Assembly (NCBI RefSeq): GCF_000305495.1
Contig: NZ_AJTN02000193.1
Location: 83,600-147,599 of the forward strand
Length of the DNA stretch: 64,000 bases
Direction: 5' to 3'
From: Peribacillus psychrosaccharolyticus ATCC 23296
Lineage (GTDB): Bacteria; Bacillota; Bacilli; Bacillales; DSM-1321
Shown: positions 26,081 through 36,872 of the stretch, in pieces
Position numbering within the stretch: the first letter of the stretch is position 1
Layout: the number at the start of each line of letters is the position of its first letter
Made by a program: the position numbers and the translations under genes
Notes under the pieces: generated by a model
What the model was told of the DNA's origin: nothing
Seen by the model: the letters and a program-made list of their open reading frames with translations, nothing else
Database searches by the model: none

Positions 26081-27903
26081 TCATCCTCTTGTTCCTGTTC
26101 GTACGGTAGGGTAAAGAATACAGTCGTTCCTTTGCCTTCCACACTTTCAGCCCAAATTTTCCCGCCATGAGCGACGACCATTTCTTTAGCAATAGCAAGT
26201 CCTAATCCAGTGCCGCCGACATTCCTTGATCTAGCTTTATCAACACGGTAAAACCGTTCAAAGATCTTATCAAGAGTGTTTTTAGGAATTCCCACTCCTT
26301 CATCACTAATACTAATCACAATCTGTTCATCTGCTTCACGGATTCTAAAGGTAATTTGTCCGCCCTCCGGGGAGTATTTCATTGCATTAGAAATAATATT
26401 GTAGAGTACTTGGGTGATTTTATCTTCATCGATTTCGACATAAAAAGCTGTTCTTGGTACATCTCTTTTAAAAATAATATCTTCTTTTTTCGACATTTCC
26501 AGCCGATCAATGATGTTTGTAAAGAAGGTGCTAAAGTTAACCCAGTTCTTTGAAAATTGATAATCTTTGCTGTCCATCTTCGACAATTGAAGCAGGTCAT
26601 TCACAAGGCGGATCATTCGCTCTGTTTCATTTTGCGTGACCCCTAGAAATGCCGGAGCTATCTCCTCATCCTGCCAGGCACCTTCAGCAAGAGCTTCCAA
26701 ATAACTACGCATCGTCGTTAACGGTGTACGCAGCTCATGAGAGACATTTGCTACAAACTCACGGCGATCTTCCTCGATCTTTTCCTGTTCGGTAATATCA
26801 TGCAGCACGGTAATTAAGCCATTAACAAAGCCAGTTTCTTTTTGAATAACGGAAAAATTAGCACGTAGTACATATGGTTGATTCTGTTTACTATAATCAA
26901 GAATGACAGATTCTCTTTCTTCAAGTAAATCCTCGAAGGTATATTCTTCTTCCAGCCCAAGCAGTTCAATTATGGGCTGACCTAATACTGTTTCACGTGA
27001 AACATCTAATAAACGTGCTGCCGGGTCATTAATCAAGTTCACTCGTCCTCGACGATCAGTTGAAATAACTCCATCAGTCATAAACGATAATACGGAAGAC
27101 AGCTTTCTGCGTTCCCCTTCTGTACTCGACTGGGAATCTTGAAGCTTTTTAGTCAGCGTATTAAAGGTGACAGCAAGCTGACCAATCTCATCATCGCCAT
27201 ACACTTTTACTTTACGAGAAAAGTTCCCTCTAGACATAGCTATTGCCTGTTTTCGCATATCCGTCATTGGCCGGGTAATGGTTTGACTGAGAAATACCCC
27301 TAATATTGCCGTAATAACAAGTGCTATAGCTGTTCCGGTAATAAATATAGTATTAATTTCATTCATTTCTTCGAATACGTTTTCCATATCCGCAATTAAA
27401 TAGACCACACCAATCACCGTCGAATTTTCAGTAATAGGCGTTGCAAGCACCCACATGCGCCGGCCCGTATCCTTGTCACGCTGAATTTCACTATGCTCTC
27501 GGCCGACTACAAGTGTCCGCTTGACAAGAAAATCAGTTGTTTTCTTTCCGACGAGTGCTTGATTACTAGTATTCGATGTTCCAATCACTCTCTTTGATCT
27601 TTGTTCGACGACACGAACCTCGGTTATATCGTTATTGCCATTATTCTTATCTAGAAGGATTCCATTGATTGCGACTTCAAGCGGAGGATCACTTTCTGTT
27701 CTTTCTTTTGTCATTTCTTCACCTATGCTGTAGGTCAGAAGATTAATATGACTGGTAATTGATTTCTGAAAGTTTTCCTTCAATTTACCTTCTAATTCAG
27801 CAACAAAATATACACCGATAATCTGCATGGCTACAAAGATTAGCAGCACGTAGATAAGGACAAACTTCACGTGAATAGAACGAAATAAGCCTAGCTTTTT
27901 CAT
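26071..27903 (-). CDS. walK: Cell-wall sensor histidine kinase WalK
   Basis: This 610-aa kinase controls cell-wall hydrolase genes. It has membrane helices at about 13-35 and 183-205 with an extracellular Cache-type domain between, then HAMP (about 205-257), a cytoplasmic PAS domain (about 260-370), HisKA with H389 in VSHELRTP, and an HATPase domain with SDEGVGIP and GGTGLGLAIAKE boxes. It lies 5 nt after walR. A perfect parS sequence lies inside the coding region (26989-27004). Confidence 0.97.
   Translation of the reverse strand: MKKLGLFRSIHVKFVLIYVLLIFVAMQIIGVYFVAELEGKLKENFQKSITSHINLLTYSIGEEMTKERTESDPPLEVAINGILLDKNNGNNDITEVRVVEQRSKRVIGTSNTSNQALVGKKTTDFLVKRTLVVGREHSEIQRDKDTGRRMWVLATPITENSTVIGVVYLIADMENVFEEMNEINTIFITGTAIALVITAILGVFLSQTITRPMTDMRKQAIAMSRGNFSRKVKVYGDDEIGQLAVTFNTLTKKLQDSQSSTEGERRKLSSVLSFMTDGVISTDRRGRVNLINDPAARLLDVSRETVLGQPIIELLGLEEEYTFEDLLEERESVILDYSKQNQPYVLRANFSVIQKETGFVNGLITVLHDITEQEKIEEDRREFVANVSHELRTPLTTMRSYLEALAEGAWQDEEIAPAFLGVTQNETERMIRLVNDLLQLSKMDSKDYQFSKNWVNFSTFFTNIIDRLEMSKKEDIIFKRDVPRTAFYVEIDEDKITQVLYNIISNAMKYSPEGGQITFRIREADEQIVISISDEGVGIPKNTLDKIFERFYRVDKARSRNVGGTGLGLAIAKEMVVAHGGKIWAESVEGKGTTVFFTLPYEQEQEDEWS
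26989..27004. other. parS: parS centromere site inside walK
   Basis: TGTTTCACGTGAAACA is a perfect 16-bp palindrome matching the universal ParB-binding consensus. It is about 26 kb from dnaA on the left replichore. Bacillus subtilis also has a parS site in this gene, as I recall. Confidence 0.95.
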
Positions 27904-27908
27904 GGTTA

Positions 27909-28616
27909 TTACTCCTGTTCAGGGTTACGCAGGTAATAACCTACCCCTCTTCTTGTGACAATCCAGCCTGGGTGACTTGGATTATCTTCGATTTTTTCAC
28001 GTAAACGTCTCACTGTTACGTCTACCGTACGAACATCTCCAAAGTAATCATAGCCCCAAACCGTTTGCAGAAGATGTTCTCGTGTCATAACTTGTCCAAT
28101 ATGTTTGGCTAAGTAATGGAGCAATTCAAATTCTCTATGCGTTAACTCAATTGTATCGCCGCGCTTAGATACAACGTACGCATCTGGATGTATCGTTAAA
28201 GGTCCAATAGAGATTTCTTTTGATTCTTCTTCTGGGTTTGGCGCAGCTACTATTTGATGACGACGGAGATTGGCCTTTACACGAGCGATGATTTCTCTCG
28301 TACTAAATGGTTTCGTTACATAATCATCTGCTCCTAGTTCTAGACCTAGTACTTTATCTATCTCCGAGTCCTTAGCTGTCAGCATAATAATAGGTGTTTC
28401 ATATTTTTTTCTGACTTCACGACAAACTTCCATACCGTCACGCTGTGGAAGCATGATATCTAGAAGGATCAGATCTGGCTGTAATTCCTCGACCATTTTA
28501 AGTGCTTCATTGCCATCATAAGCGCAATATACATCATAGCCTTCTTTCTTTAAATTGAATTGCAGAATATCTGCAATCGGCTTCTCATCATCTACTACTA
28601 AAATCTTTTTTTCCAT
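27909..28616 (-). CDS. walR: Essential response regulator WalR
   Basis: This 235-aa OmpR-family regulator has phospho-acceptor D53 in [11 protein letters not shown], the conserved K in VTKPFSTRE, and a winged-helix C-terminus ending [11 protein letters not shown]. It activates autolysin genes during growth and is usually essential. It is the first gene of walR-walK-yycH-yycI-walJ, with gaps or overlaps under 11 nt throughout. Confidence 0.97.
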   Translation of the reverse strand: MEKKILVVDDEKPIADILQFNLKKEGYDVYCAYDGNEALKMVEELQPDLILLDIMLPQRDGMEVCREVRKKYETPIIMLTAKDSEIDKVLGLELGADDYVTKPFSTREIIARVKANLRRHQIVAAPNPEEESKEISIGPLTIHPDAYVVSKRGDTIELTHREFELLHYLAKHIGQVMTREHLLQTVWGYDYFGDVRTVDVTVRRLREKIEDNPSHPGWIVTRRGVGYYLRNPEQE

Positions 28617-28848
28617 ATTCTTGTTTCTCCTTTGTCAAATGGTAGCTGTTATCTAAATAGCCTTCTACTTCGTTAGTAAAATAGCTTAATGATTTAATCT
28701 AGTTTTTCACTATGAATTTTTCTTTTGTTAAAACCGTACAGTGGTACCTTGAGCATACATATATTCTCTATTATACTTTATCACTTACTAGGCTTTAAAT
28801 CATCTATTACCTATTTCCATTGGGTAATACCGCCTCCACAATACATGT

Positions 28849-28884
28849 CAAAAGCCTCCGAATCTAAGGTTCAGAGGCTTTTGA
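28849..28884 (-). terminator. Rho-independent terminator of the M23 peptidase gene
   Basis: TCAAAAGCCTC and GAGGCTTTTGA form an 11-bp stem 9 nt beyond the M23 stop. Between it and walR (28617-28848) I see only AT-rich sequence that should hold the walR promoter, which I could not place with confidence. Confidence 0.85.
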
Positions 28885-28892
28885 TCTAGTAC

Positions 28893-30311
28893 TTATTGAT
28901 TAATATACTTAAGCGGGTCAGCAAGCGCACCATTTTTATGAATTTCAAAATGAAGATGTACACCTGTGGAATGGCCTGTGGACCCCATCACACCTATTTT
29001 CGTTCCTTTAGGTACTACTTGTCCGGAATGAACAGCTAACGAGTCTAAATGGGCATAAGTTGTTTTATAGCCGTTTTTATGATCAATGATGACCATATTT
29101 CCATACCCAGAGCCTATTCCAGCGAATTCTACCACGCCATTGTCCGCAGCTGTAATTGTTTTGGTTACCGGACGGGCAATATCAATCCCTTTATGCAATT
29201 TACCCCATCGTTGTCCTTGCTTGCTGGAGATATAACCTCCGTCTGCAGGCCATGCAAAGGTTCCTGTCCCTCTGGAAGGCACTTCTTTTGTTCCTTCTCT
29301 TTCCACTTGTGTAACTGCTTCTGATGCCACACGGTCATCTGTAACCGTTTCTTCAATAGGCTGTCCATTCATTTCAATTGTTTTATACGTAATAACCCGG
29401 TTCCCAGGTTTCCCTTTTACATCTGTTTTCTTTTCACCTTCATAAAGTTGTTCATCTTTAATAATTTTAGTCTCGAAAGCTATTTTTTTATTCCTAAAGA
29501 CTTCTCTTTCAACTCGAATATCTAGATAAGATACAGGGACTTCAACTTGCAGTTCTGTACCTGACTCTAGTTTCGTCTCATCATTAATATCCGGATTTAA
29601 TTCTAATAGTCTTGTTATTTCAACGTCAGTAATGTCTTCAATATCTGCCAGCGTTTCTTCATCCTTTGTTTCATAGACCGCATTAACATGCGTACCTTCA
29701 TTAATCACTTCAATTGCTTCTTTAACATCAATCAGTTTAGCCGGATCTACATGAACAGCTTTACTTTCAACAGACTTTGATAATAGAATATCTGTTACAC
29801 GGCTTTCCTGTGTATCGTTTACTTCCCCTTGTTTCTTTCCTTCATATTGTTCAAGTTCTTTTTCCGTCACATACTGAAGAAGTATGCTTTTTATTACTTC
29901 CTCGGCATCGGCCTTTGATGAGACATAAGCAACCCCTTCATCACCAATCATAATTTCGTAAGCATCCGCTTTGACTTTAAGATCGTGAATGACTTTATCA
30001 ATAACCAAGCTATCCCGGTCAGGTTCCTCAAACATTTGTTCAGGTATGAGCGTTACCTGACTATCCGCATTAATGACGGCATCTGGGTATGCTGCTTTTG
30101 TATCCTCTACTTTTTCTTCTAAACTCGACTGTAAACCTTTATCATCAGTCAAACTTCCAACAAAATCATCATCAACATACACATGCTGCACCGTCTTCAT
30201 TTCTGATGTTTCATTTTCTTTGGCAGATGAATGTATCGGAAACAGTAAAACAACTGCACATGCGGCAAGGAATCCTTTAAAAAGAGTACATCTATTATAT
30301 AACTTGAACAT
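28893..30311 (-). CDS. Secreted LysM-G5-M23 peptidoglycan endopeptidase
   Basis: This 472-aa protein has an N-terminal signal or anchor (GFLAACAVVLLFPIHSSA), a long helical-beta region of unknown type, a LysM-like cell-wall binding segment (about 215-265), and a G5 domain (about 270-345). A C-terminal M23 (LytM-like) zinc peptidase follows with ligands in HKGIDIA and HLHFE. It should cut peptide cross-links in the wall. It lies just upstream of walRK and could belong to the WalR regulon; only a weak WalR-like half-pair is visible upstream, on the opposite strand. Confidence 0.9.
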   Translation of the reverse strand: MFKLYNRCTLFKGFLAACAVVLLFPIHSSAKENETSEMKTVQHVYVDDDFVGSLTDDKGLQSSLEEKVEDTKAAYPDAVINADSQVTLIPEQMFEEPDRDSLVIDKVIHDLKVKADAYEIMIGDEGVAYVSSKADAEEVIKSILLQYVTEKELEQYEGKKQGEVNDTQESRVTDILLSKSVESKAVHVDPAKLIDVKEAIEVINEGTHVNAVYETKDEETLADIEDITDVEITRLLELNPDINDETKLESGTELQVEVPVSYLDIRVEREVFRNKKIAFETKIIKDEQLYEGEKKTDVKGKPGNRVITYKTIEMNGQPIEETVTDDRVASEAVTQVEREGTKEVPSRGTGTFAWPADGGYISSKQGQRWGKLHKGIDIARPVTKTITAADNGVVEFAGIGSGYGNMVIIDHKNGYKTTYAHLDSLAVHSGQVVPKGTKIGVMGSTGHSTGVHLHFEIHKNGALADPLKYINQ

Positions 30312-30672
30312 TTTTCCTTATTCCTCCTTGAAGAAACAGCCATTATAATGACAAGAAGATATCTTATAACCTAAAGTCTTTCGATATGTAGGTATAAATG
30401 ACTAGATTCATTAAACATTTTTTCCCTTCATTACTCTATCATATTGTCGAAACCATTCTGAAAGAGAGGCTAATTTGTAATAAAAATGTATAGATACTGA
30501 CATCATGTTACAAAACAAAAAATCGTTTATTACATGTATTTACCTGTTATTTGCATCGGGAATGTTCGTCTGTCAGTAAGAATGACATTTGGGGTTGGAA
30601 AAATAAAGTATGAATGAATTAGGTATATGACAAAAAGATTACAGAAGAGGAAAGAAGCGAGTTAATTATAAA
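30312..30672. other. Spacer between the M23 gene and the tRNA cluster
   Basis: About 360 bp of AT-rich DNA. It must contain the promoter of the M23 gene. I see no further gene, RNA or strong repeat in it. Confidence 0.5.
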
Positions 30673-30699
30673 CACAAAAAAAACGCCCTAAAGGCGTTT
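30673..30699 (-). terminator. Rho-independent terminator of the tRNA operon
   Basis: AAACGCC, a TTTA loop and GGGCGTTT followed by a T run lie on the minus strand after tRNA-Phe. Confidence 0.88.
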
Positions 30700-30705
30700 A
30701 AGAGA

Positions 30706-30778
30706 TGGCGCGGGACGGAATCGAACCGCCGACACAAGGATTTTCAGTCCTTTGCTCTACCGACTGAGCTACCGGGCC
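30706..30778 (-). tRNA. tRNA-Phe (GAA)
   Basis: The minus strand folds as a cloverleaf with anticodon loop CTGAAAA and T loop TTCGATT. The acceptor arms read GGCCCGG and CCGCGCC, which leaves a C-C mismatch at position 4-69. CCA is not encoded. It is the last of four tRNAs. Confidence 0.93.
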
Positions 30779-30846
30779 ATAATTTATTTTATTTCATTTC
30801 GGTATGAACCTGAAAGGCTCAATGAAATAAGCTGAACATTTAAAAA

Positions 30847-30923
30847 TGGCGGTCCGGACGGGACTCGAACCCGCGACCTCCTGCGTGACAGGCAGGCATT
30901 CTAACCAACTGAACTACCGGACC
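30847..30923 (-). tRNA. tRNA-Asp (GTC)
   Basis: Acceptor GGTCCGG pairs fully with CCGGACC, the anticodon loop is CTGTCAC, and CCA is encoded. It is the third tRNA of the cluster. Confidence 0.97.
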
Positions 30924-30927
30924 AAAG

Positions 30928-30999
30928 TGACCCCTACGGGATTCGAACCCGTGTTACCGCCGTGAAAGGGCGGTGTCTTAACCGCTTGACCAAGGGGCC
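30928..30999 (-). tRNA. tRNA-Glu (TTC)
   Basis: Acceptor GGCCCCT pairs with AGGGGTC (one G-U), the anticodon loop is CTTTCAC, and CCA is not encoded. Only 4 nt separate it from tRNA-Asp. Confidence 0.96.
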
Positions 31000-31015
31000 A
31001 TTACAAAAATAAAAA

Positions 31016-31091
31016 TGGTGAGCCATGTAGGATTCGAACCTACGACCCTCTGATTAAAAGTCAGATGCTCTACCAACTGAGCTAATGGCTC
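31016..31091 (-). tRNA. tRNA-Lys (TTT)
   Basis: Acceptor GAGCCAT pairs with ATGGCTC, the anticodon loop is CTTTTAA, and CCA is encoded. It is the first of the Lys-Glu-Asp-Phe cluster, the same order as trnY of Bacillus subtilis, which also follows purA. Confidence 0.97.
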
Positions 31092-31354
31092 GTACAATTA
31101 ACAGCAGCAAATGCTCTGTTTTTACTTTCTTTTGTGACGACGCTTTTTATATTATCATAGATTATGACTTTTTAGCAATAGTATTTTAAAATAAATTTCA
31201 GTATTATTTTTAACGGTGTTTTTTCTTTGTCATTTTAATGATCTCAATCCATGCCACACGGTACAAACAAATCAATAAAGCAGGATAACATTGTCTCTTA
31301 TGGACCGCTTAATATCAGCTTATTTTACTATGAAATTACCATGTAAGCGTCATA

Positions 31355-31397
31355 TAAAAACTGGGATATCCAAACCTTAATAGAATGAATATCCCGA
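31355..31397 (-). terminator. Terminator of purA
   Basis: GGGATAT and ATATCCC pair across a long loop and are followed by T-rich sequence on the minus strand. The rest of 31092-31406 shows no gene. Confidence 0.65.
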
Positions 31398-31406
31398 GAT
31401 GTTTTT

Positions 31407-32762
<1,356 letters not shown>

Positions 32763-32797
32763 CTATTTTACCAATAAACACAGGTGTCAGTCAACCA

Positions 32798-32842
32798 AAT
32801 AGACGAACAATATTCTCGTTTATATATTTGTTCGTTCGTGAA
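32798..32842. promoter_or_regulatory. Probable PurR box pair upstream of purA
   Basis: Two inverted CGAAC cores (32804-32808 and, reversed, 32830-32834) resemble the paired PurBox consensus AWWWCCGAACWWT. The first box matches 11 of 13 positions; the second is weaker. purA is a PurR target in Bacillus subtilis. Confidence 0.5.
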
Positions 32843-32880
32843 TAATCTCTTTTTCTACTAGTTATACGATAGAAACTATA

Positions 32881-32912
32881 AAAAAATACACTCTTTCATA
32901 GTTGAAAGAGTG
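32881..32912 (-). terminator. Rho-independent terminator of the dnaB helicase gene
   Basis: CACTCTTTC and GAAAGAGTG pair, followed by a T-rich tail on the minus strand. Confidence 0.85.
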
Positions 32913-32918
32913 CCAAAC

Positions 32919-34283
32919 TCATGCACCGGGAGGCATTGAGGAATCATCGAACCGCCGTTCAAGATTTACGAATTTATTATATTCTTTAACAAAAGCAAGC
33001 GAAACTGTACCAACGGGGCCGTTACGCTGTTTAGCGATAATAATTTCAATGATATCTTTGTTCTCAGATTCTTTATCGTAATAATCATCACGATATAGAA
33101 AGGCAACAATATCGGCATCCTGCTCAATACTTCCTGATTCACGGATATCAGACATCATAGGACGTTTGTCTTGACGCTGCTCTACACCGCGGGAAAGCTG
33201 AGAAAGAGCAATAACTGGAACCTGTAATTCCCTGGCCAGTGCCTTAAGAGACCGTGAAATCTCTGAAACTTCTTGTTGACGATTCTCGCCAGAACGGCCA
33301 TTTCCTTGAATTAATTGAAGATAATCAATTAAGATCATCCCAAGACCTTGTTCTTGCTTTAAACGACGGCATTTCGACCGAATCTCTCCAATTCGAACAC
33401 CTGGTGTATCATCAATATAAATTCCGGCATTAGACAGGCTTCCCATTGCCATGGTAAGTTTCCGCCAGTCTTCATCCGTTAATGAACCTGTCCGCAGGTT
33501 CTGAGCGTTAATGTTCCCCTCAGCGCACAGCATACGCATGACAAGCTGTTCAGCACCCATCTCAAGACTAAAGATAGCTACGTTTTCTTCGGTCTTTGTA
33601 GCCACGTTCTGAGCGATATTAAGCGCAAAGGCGGTTTTCCCTACTGATGGACGGGCAGCTACAATAATTAAATCGTTACGCTGAAATCCGGCTGTCATTC
33701 GATCTAGTTCCGTAAATCCTGTTGGAATTCCGGTCACATCACCTTTACGGTTGGTCAGAACTTCAATGTTATCGTAGGTGCGAACGAGTACATCCTTAAT
33801 ATTTTGAAATGCACCAGCATTTTTCCGCTGTGCAACCTCCATAATATTTTTTTCTGCTTCACCTAGCAGTTCTTCCACTTCATCCTCACGGCTGTATCCT
33901 TCTTGCGCAATATTAGTAGCCGTACGAATTAACCGTCTTAACAGTGATTTTTCTTCAACAATTCGTACATAATATTCCACATTGGCAGCAGTAGGCACGG
34001 ATCCTGCCAGTTCACTTAAATAGGATACCCCGCCGATTTCTTCTAAATTCTTTGAAGCTGAAAGTTCTTCACTTACAGTAATTAAATCCACTGCTTTACC
34101 ATGATCATTCAGCTTAAGCATTACCGTATAAATCTTTTGGTGGGAGCTGCGGTAAAAATCCTCAGGGATTAACACCTCTGACGTGACTGTCATGGAAGCA
34201 GGTTCTAAAAATATCGCGCCTAATACCGCTTGCTCAGCATCGATATTCTGCGGTGGTATCCGGTCTTGAAAAACCTCATTCAT
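32919..34283 (-). CDS. dnaB: Replicative DNA helicase (DnaB family)
   Basis: This 454-aa ring helicase unwinds DNA at the fork; it is called DnaC in Bacillus subtilis. The N-terminal helical domain (about 1-150) and RecA-like domain are present, with Walker A ARPSVGKTAFALN, Walker B ILIDYLQLI and DnaB motif QLSRGVEQRQDKRP. It follows rplI with a terminator between. SD AGGAGGT lies upstream of ATG 34283. Confidence 0.97.
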   Translation of the reverse strand: MNEVFQDRIPPQNIDAEQAVLGAIFLEPASMTVTSEVLIPEDFYRSSHQKIYTVMLKLNDHGKAVDLITVSEELSASKNLEEIGGVSYLSELAGSVPTAANVEYYVRIVEEKSLLRRLIRTATNIAQEGYSREDEVEELLGEAEKNIMEVAQRKNAGAFQNIKDVLVRTYDNIEVLTNRKGDVTGIPTGFTELDRMTAGFQRNDLIIVAARPSVGKTAFALNIAQNVATKTEENVAIFSLEMGAEQLVMRMLCAEGNINAQNLRTGSLTDEDWRKLTMAMGSLSNAGIYIDDTPGVRIGEIRSKCRRLKQEQGLGMILIDYLQLIQGNGRSGENRQQEVSEISRSLKALARELQVPVIALSQLSRGVEQRQDKRPMMSDIRESGSIEQDADIVAFLYRDDYYDKESENKDIIEIIIAKQRNGPVGTVSLAFVKEYNKFVNLERRFDDSSMPPGA

Positions 34284-34332
34284 CTATTTGACCTCCTATT
34301 CTAGAGGGGTTCTCTCACTATGCTCTGCAAAG

Positions 34333-34371
34333 AAAAAATGTGAAAGGACCTAATGCCCGATCACATTTTTT
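34333..34371 (-). terminator. Terminator of rplI
   Basis: AAAATGTGA and TCACATTTT flank an imperfect inner stem and are followed by T-rich sequence on the minus strand. Confidence 0.75.
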
Positions 34372-34418
34372 ATCTACTTCTATTTTAACAATTTTTCATA
34401 AATATGAAAGCACTAAAA

Positions 34419-34868
34419 TTAGCTAATTTCTTTAACATGAACTGTTAATGTCGCTGAAACCTCTGGGTGAAGCTTAACAGCAACCTTTGTGTGACCAAGA
34501 GAACGAATTCCGTCATTTAATTCCATTTTACGTTTATCGAGTTTAATACCGTGTTTTTTTTGAAGTTCTGCTGCAATTTGCTTCGTTGTAATTGAACCAA
34601 AAAGACGGCCGCCTTCTCCTGCTTTTGCCTCTAACTCAACTGTAATCTTTTCTATTGTCTCTTTTAATTCTTTGGCTTGCTCTAATTCTTCAGCTGCTAA
34701 ATTATTTTCTTTATTTTTTTGTGCTTCTAATGTTTTCACATTTGTATTACTAGCTTCGACCGCTAATCCTTGCTTTAACAGGAAGTTATGTGCATATCCG
34801 TCAGCAACATTTTTAACATCACCTTTTTTACCTTTACCTTTTACGTCTTTCAGAAAGATCACTTTCAT
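34419..34868 (-). CDS. rplI: 50S ribosomal protein L9
   Basis: This 149-aa ribosomal protein binds 23S rRNA at the base of the L1 stalk. The N-terminal domain ([21 protein letters not shown]), long connecting helix and C-terminal domain ([13 protein letters not shown]) are standard. Its start overlaps the gdpP stop (TAATG), so the two are coupled. Confidence 0.98.
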   Translation of the reverse strand: MKVIFLKDVKGKGKKGDVKNVADGYAHNFLLKQGLAVEASNTNVKTLEAQKNKENNLAAEELEQAKELKETIEKITVELEAKAGEGGRLFGSITTKQIAAELQKKHGIKLDKRKMELNDGIRSLGHTKVAVKLHPEVSATLTVHVKEIS

Positions 34869-36834
34869 TATGTTTGTCCTCCTTCTAAATATTCATCTAT
34901 TGCTGCTTTTAATTTTAACTCTACTTCTTGAACAGTACCAGTCTGCTGTGTTGCCGCATTGGTTAAGTGACCACCGCCGTCTAGCATCTCCATAATGATT
35001 TGAACATTGATATCTCCTAATGACCGCGCACTGATGCCAACGACCTCTTCTGAGCGCAATGCAACAACAAAGGAGGCACTAACGCGATCCATAGTCAGGA
35101 GTGTATCTGCTGCCTGAGCAATCAGCACTTGGTCATGGATATCATTCGGTTGAGCAACAGCAATCGCAATTCCCTGTTTATAAAAGGACACCGATTCAAT
35201 TAATCTCGACCGTTTAATATAGGTTTCGACATCTTCCTTCATAAACTTTTGAACGAGTACAGTGTCAGCTCCTCTTGCTCGTAAGTAGGAAGCCGCATCA
35301 AATGTCCTTGATCCGGTTCTAAGCGAGAAGCTCTTGGTATCGACAATAATCCCTGCTAATAGGGCAGTTGCTTCGAGCATGTCTAACTTGCCTCTTTTAG
35401 GCTGGTATTCAAGTAGTTCTGTTACTAATTCTGCTGTTGAAGATGCATATGGCTCCATATACACAAGCAGTGAATTATTAATAAACTCTTCTCCTCGACG
35501 ATGGTGGTCAATTACGACTACTTTATCAATCCGGTTTAAGAGTCTTTCTTCAATTAACATAGATGGTTTATGCGTATCCACCACGACTAATAGGGTATCA
35601 TCAGTAATCATTTCAGTGGCAGCATCTGGAGTAATGAAGCGCTCGTATAAATCAGGCTTATTTTTAATTTCATCCATAAGCCTGCGAACACTATTGTCAA
35701 TTTCATTAACATTCACGACTATGTACCCTTCACGCTGATTCATTTGGGCTACCTTCAAAATTCCAATAGCAGAACCGATGGCATCCATATCAGGGAATTT
35801 ATGACCCATCACGATTACCTTATCACTGTCTACCACGATATCTTTAAGTGCATGAGAGATGACGCGAGCCCGAACACGAGTCCGTTTTTCCATGGGGTTG
35901 GTTTTTCCTCCAAAGAATTTAACTTTACCATTTGCTTGTTTAATGGCCACTTGATCACCGCCGCGGCCAAGAGCCAAATCTAAACTTGATTGAGCAAGCG
36001 TTCCTAGTTCAGGAAGCATAGACACCCCTGATCCGACCCCAATGCTCAAAGTAAGCGGTACATCTTGTTTTGCTGTTTTTTCCCTGATTTCATCAAGGAT
36101 TGAAAACTTCCCTTTTTCAAACTGATGCAGGATTGCTTCGTTGAATACGGCAATATACCGGTCTGACGATGTCCGTTTTAAAAAGGCACCGTTATCCTTT
36201 GCCCAATGATCAAGCAAAGATGTGACCATACTGTTAAGAGAGCTTTTTCGCTGATCATCCATTCCTTGTGTTAATTCATCATAATTATCGAGGAAAATAA
36301 TCGCGATTGCTGTACGTTCGTTTTCATATTGCTTCTCAATTTCTACTTGCTCAGTGACATCAAAAAAGTACAACAGCTTTTCTTCCACTTTATGGATTAC
36401 CTTGAATTTGCGATCATGCAGGGTAACCGTCTCGGTTTCTATATCCTGTTTAATTAACGGAACAATCATTTCAGCTACATCGTATAAAGACCGTCCAGCG
36501 AGTGAATCTTCATCAAAACAAGAAGCTAAGAATGGATTCGTCCATTCAATATACATATCATCATTAATAAGCATGATACCAATCGGCATTTCCAGCAGTG
36601 CTTCTTCACCGACTTTTTTTAGACGGTAGGACAAAGTAGAGATATACTCCTCCGTCTCACGATGATTACGTATCTCCGTTCGTAAGGCGAAAAAAAACAT
36701 AATAGACAGCACAAGCAAACCGATAAGCGCAGTCCACCAATTATAATAAGCGAGCATGCCTACTAGCAGGACTGCAACACTTAAAAGCCCATAAAGCGGG
36801 AAAATCACCGCATTTTTTTAAAATAAGATGGCAT
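34868..36834 (-). CDS. gdpP: c-di-AMP phosphodiesterase GdpP, with an apparent one-base deletion near the 5' end
   Basis: This membrane enzyme hydrolyses c-di-AMP. It has two N-terminal helices, a heme-type PAS domain (about 80-150), a degenerate GGDEF domain, and DHH/DHHA1 catalytic domains ([33 protein letters not shown]). The natural start is ATG 36834: SD AGGAG is 8 nt upstream and it opens with MPSYFKK like other GdpP proteins. From there the frame stops after nine codons because the T run 36813-36819 (A7 on the coding strand) is one base short. The remaining frame is open from GTG 36808, which has no SD. Everything downstream looks functional. Confidence 0.92.
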
Positions 36835-36872
36835 AATTTCAGCTCCTAAAAGCACCTATAAATTAAGTCTCT

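Noticed and set aside
30476-30492. WalR-box-like TGTAAT-N5-TGTATA
   Set aside because: One mismatch in the second half and wrong orientation relative to the M23 gene; AT-rich sequence gives such matches by chance.
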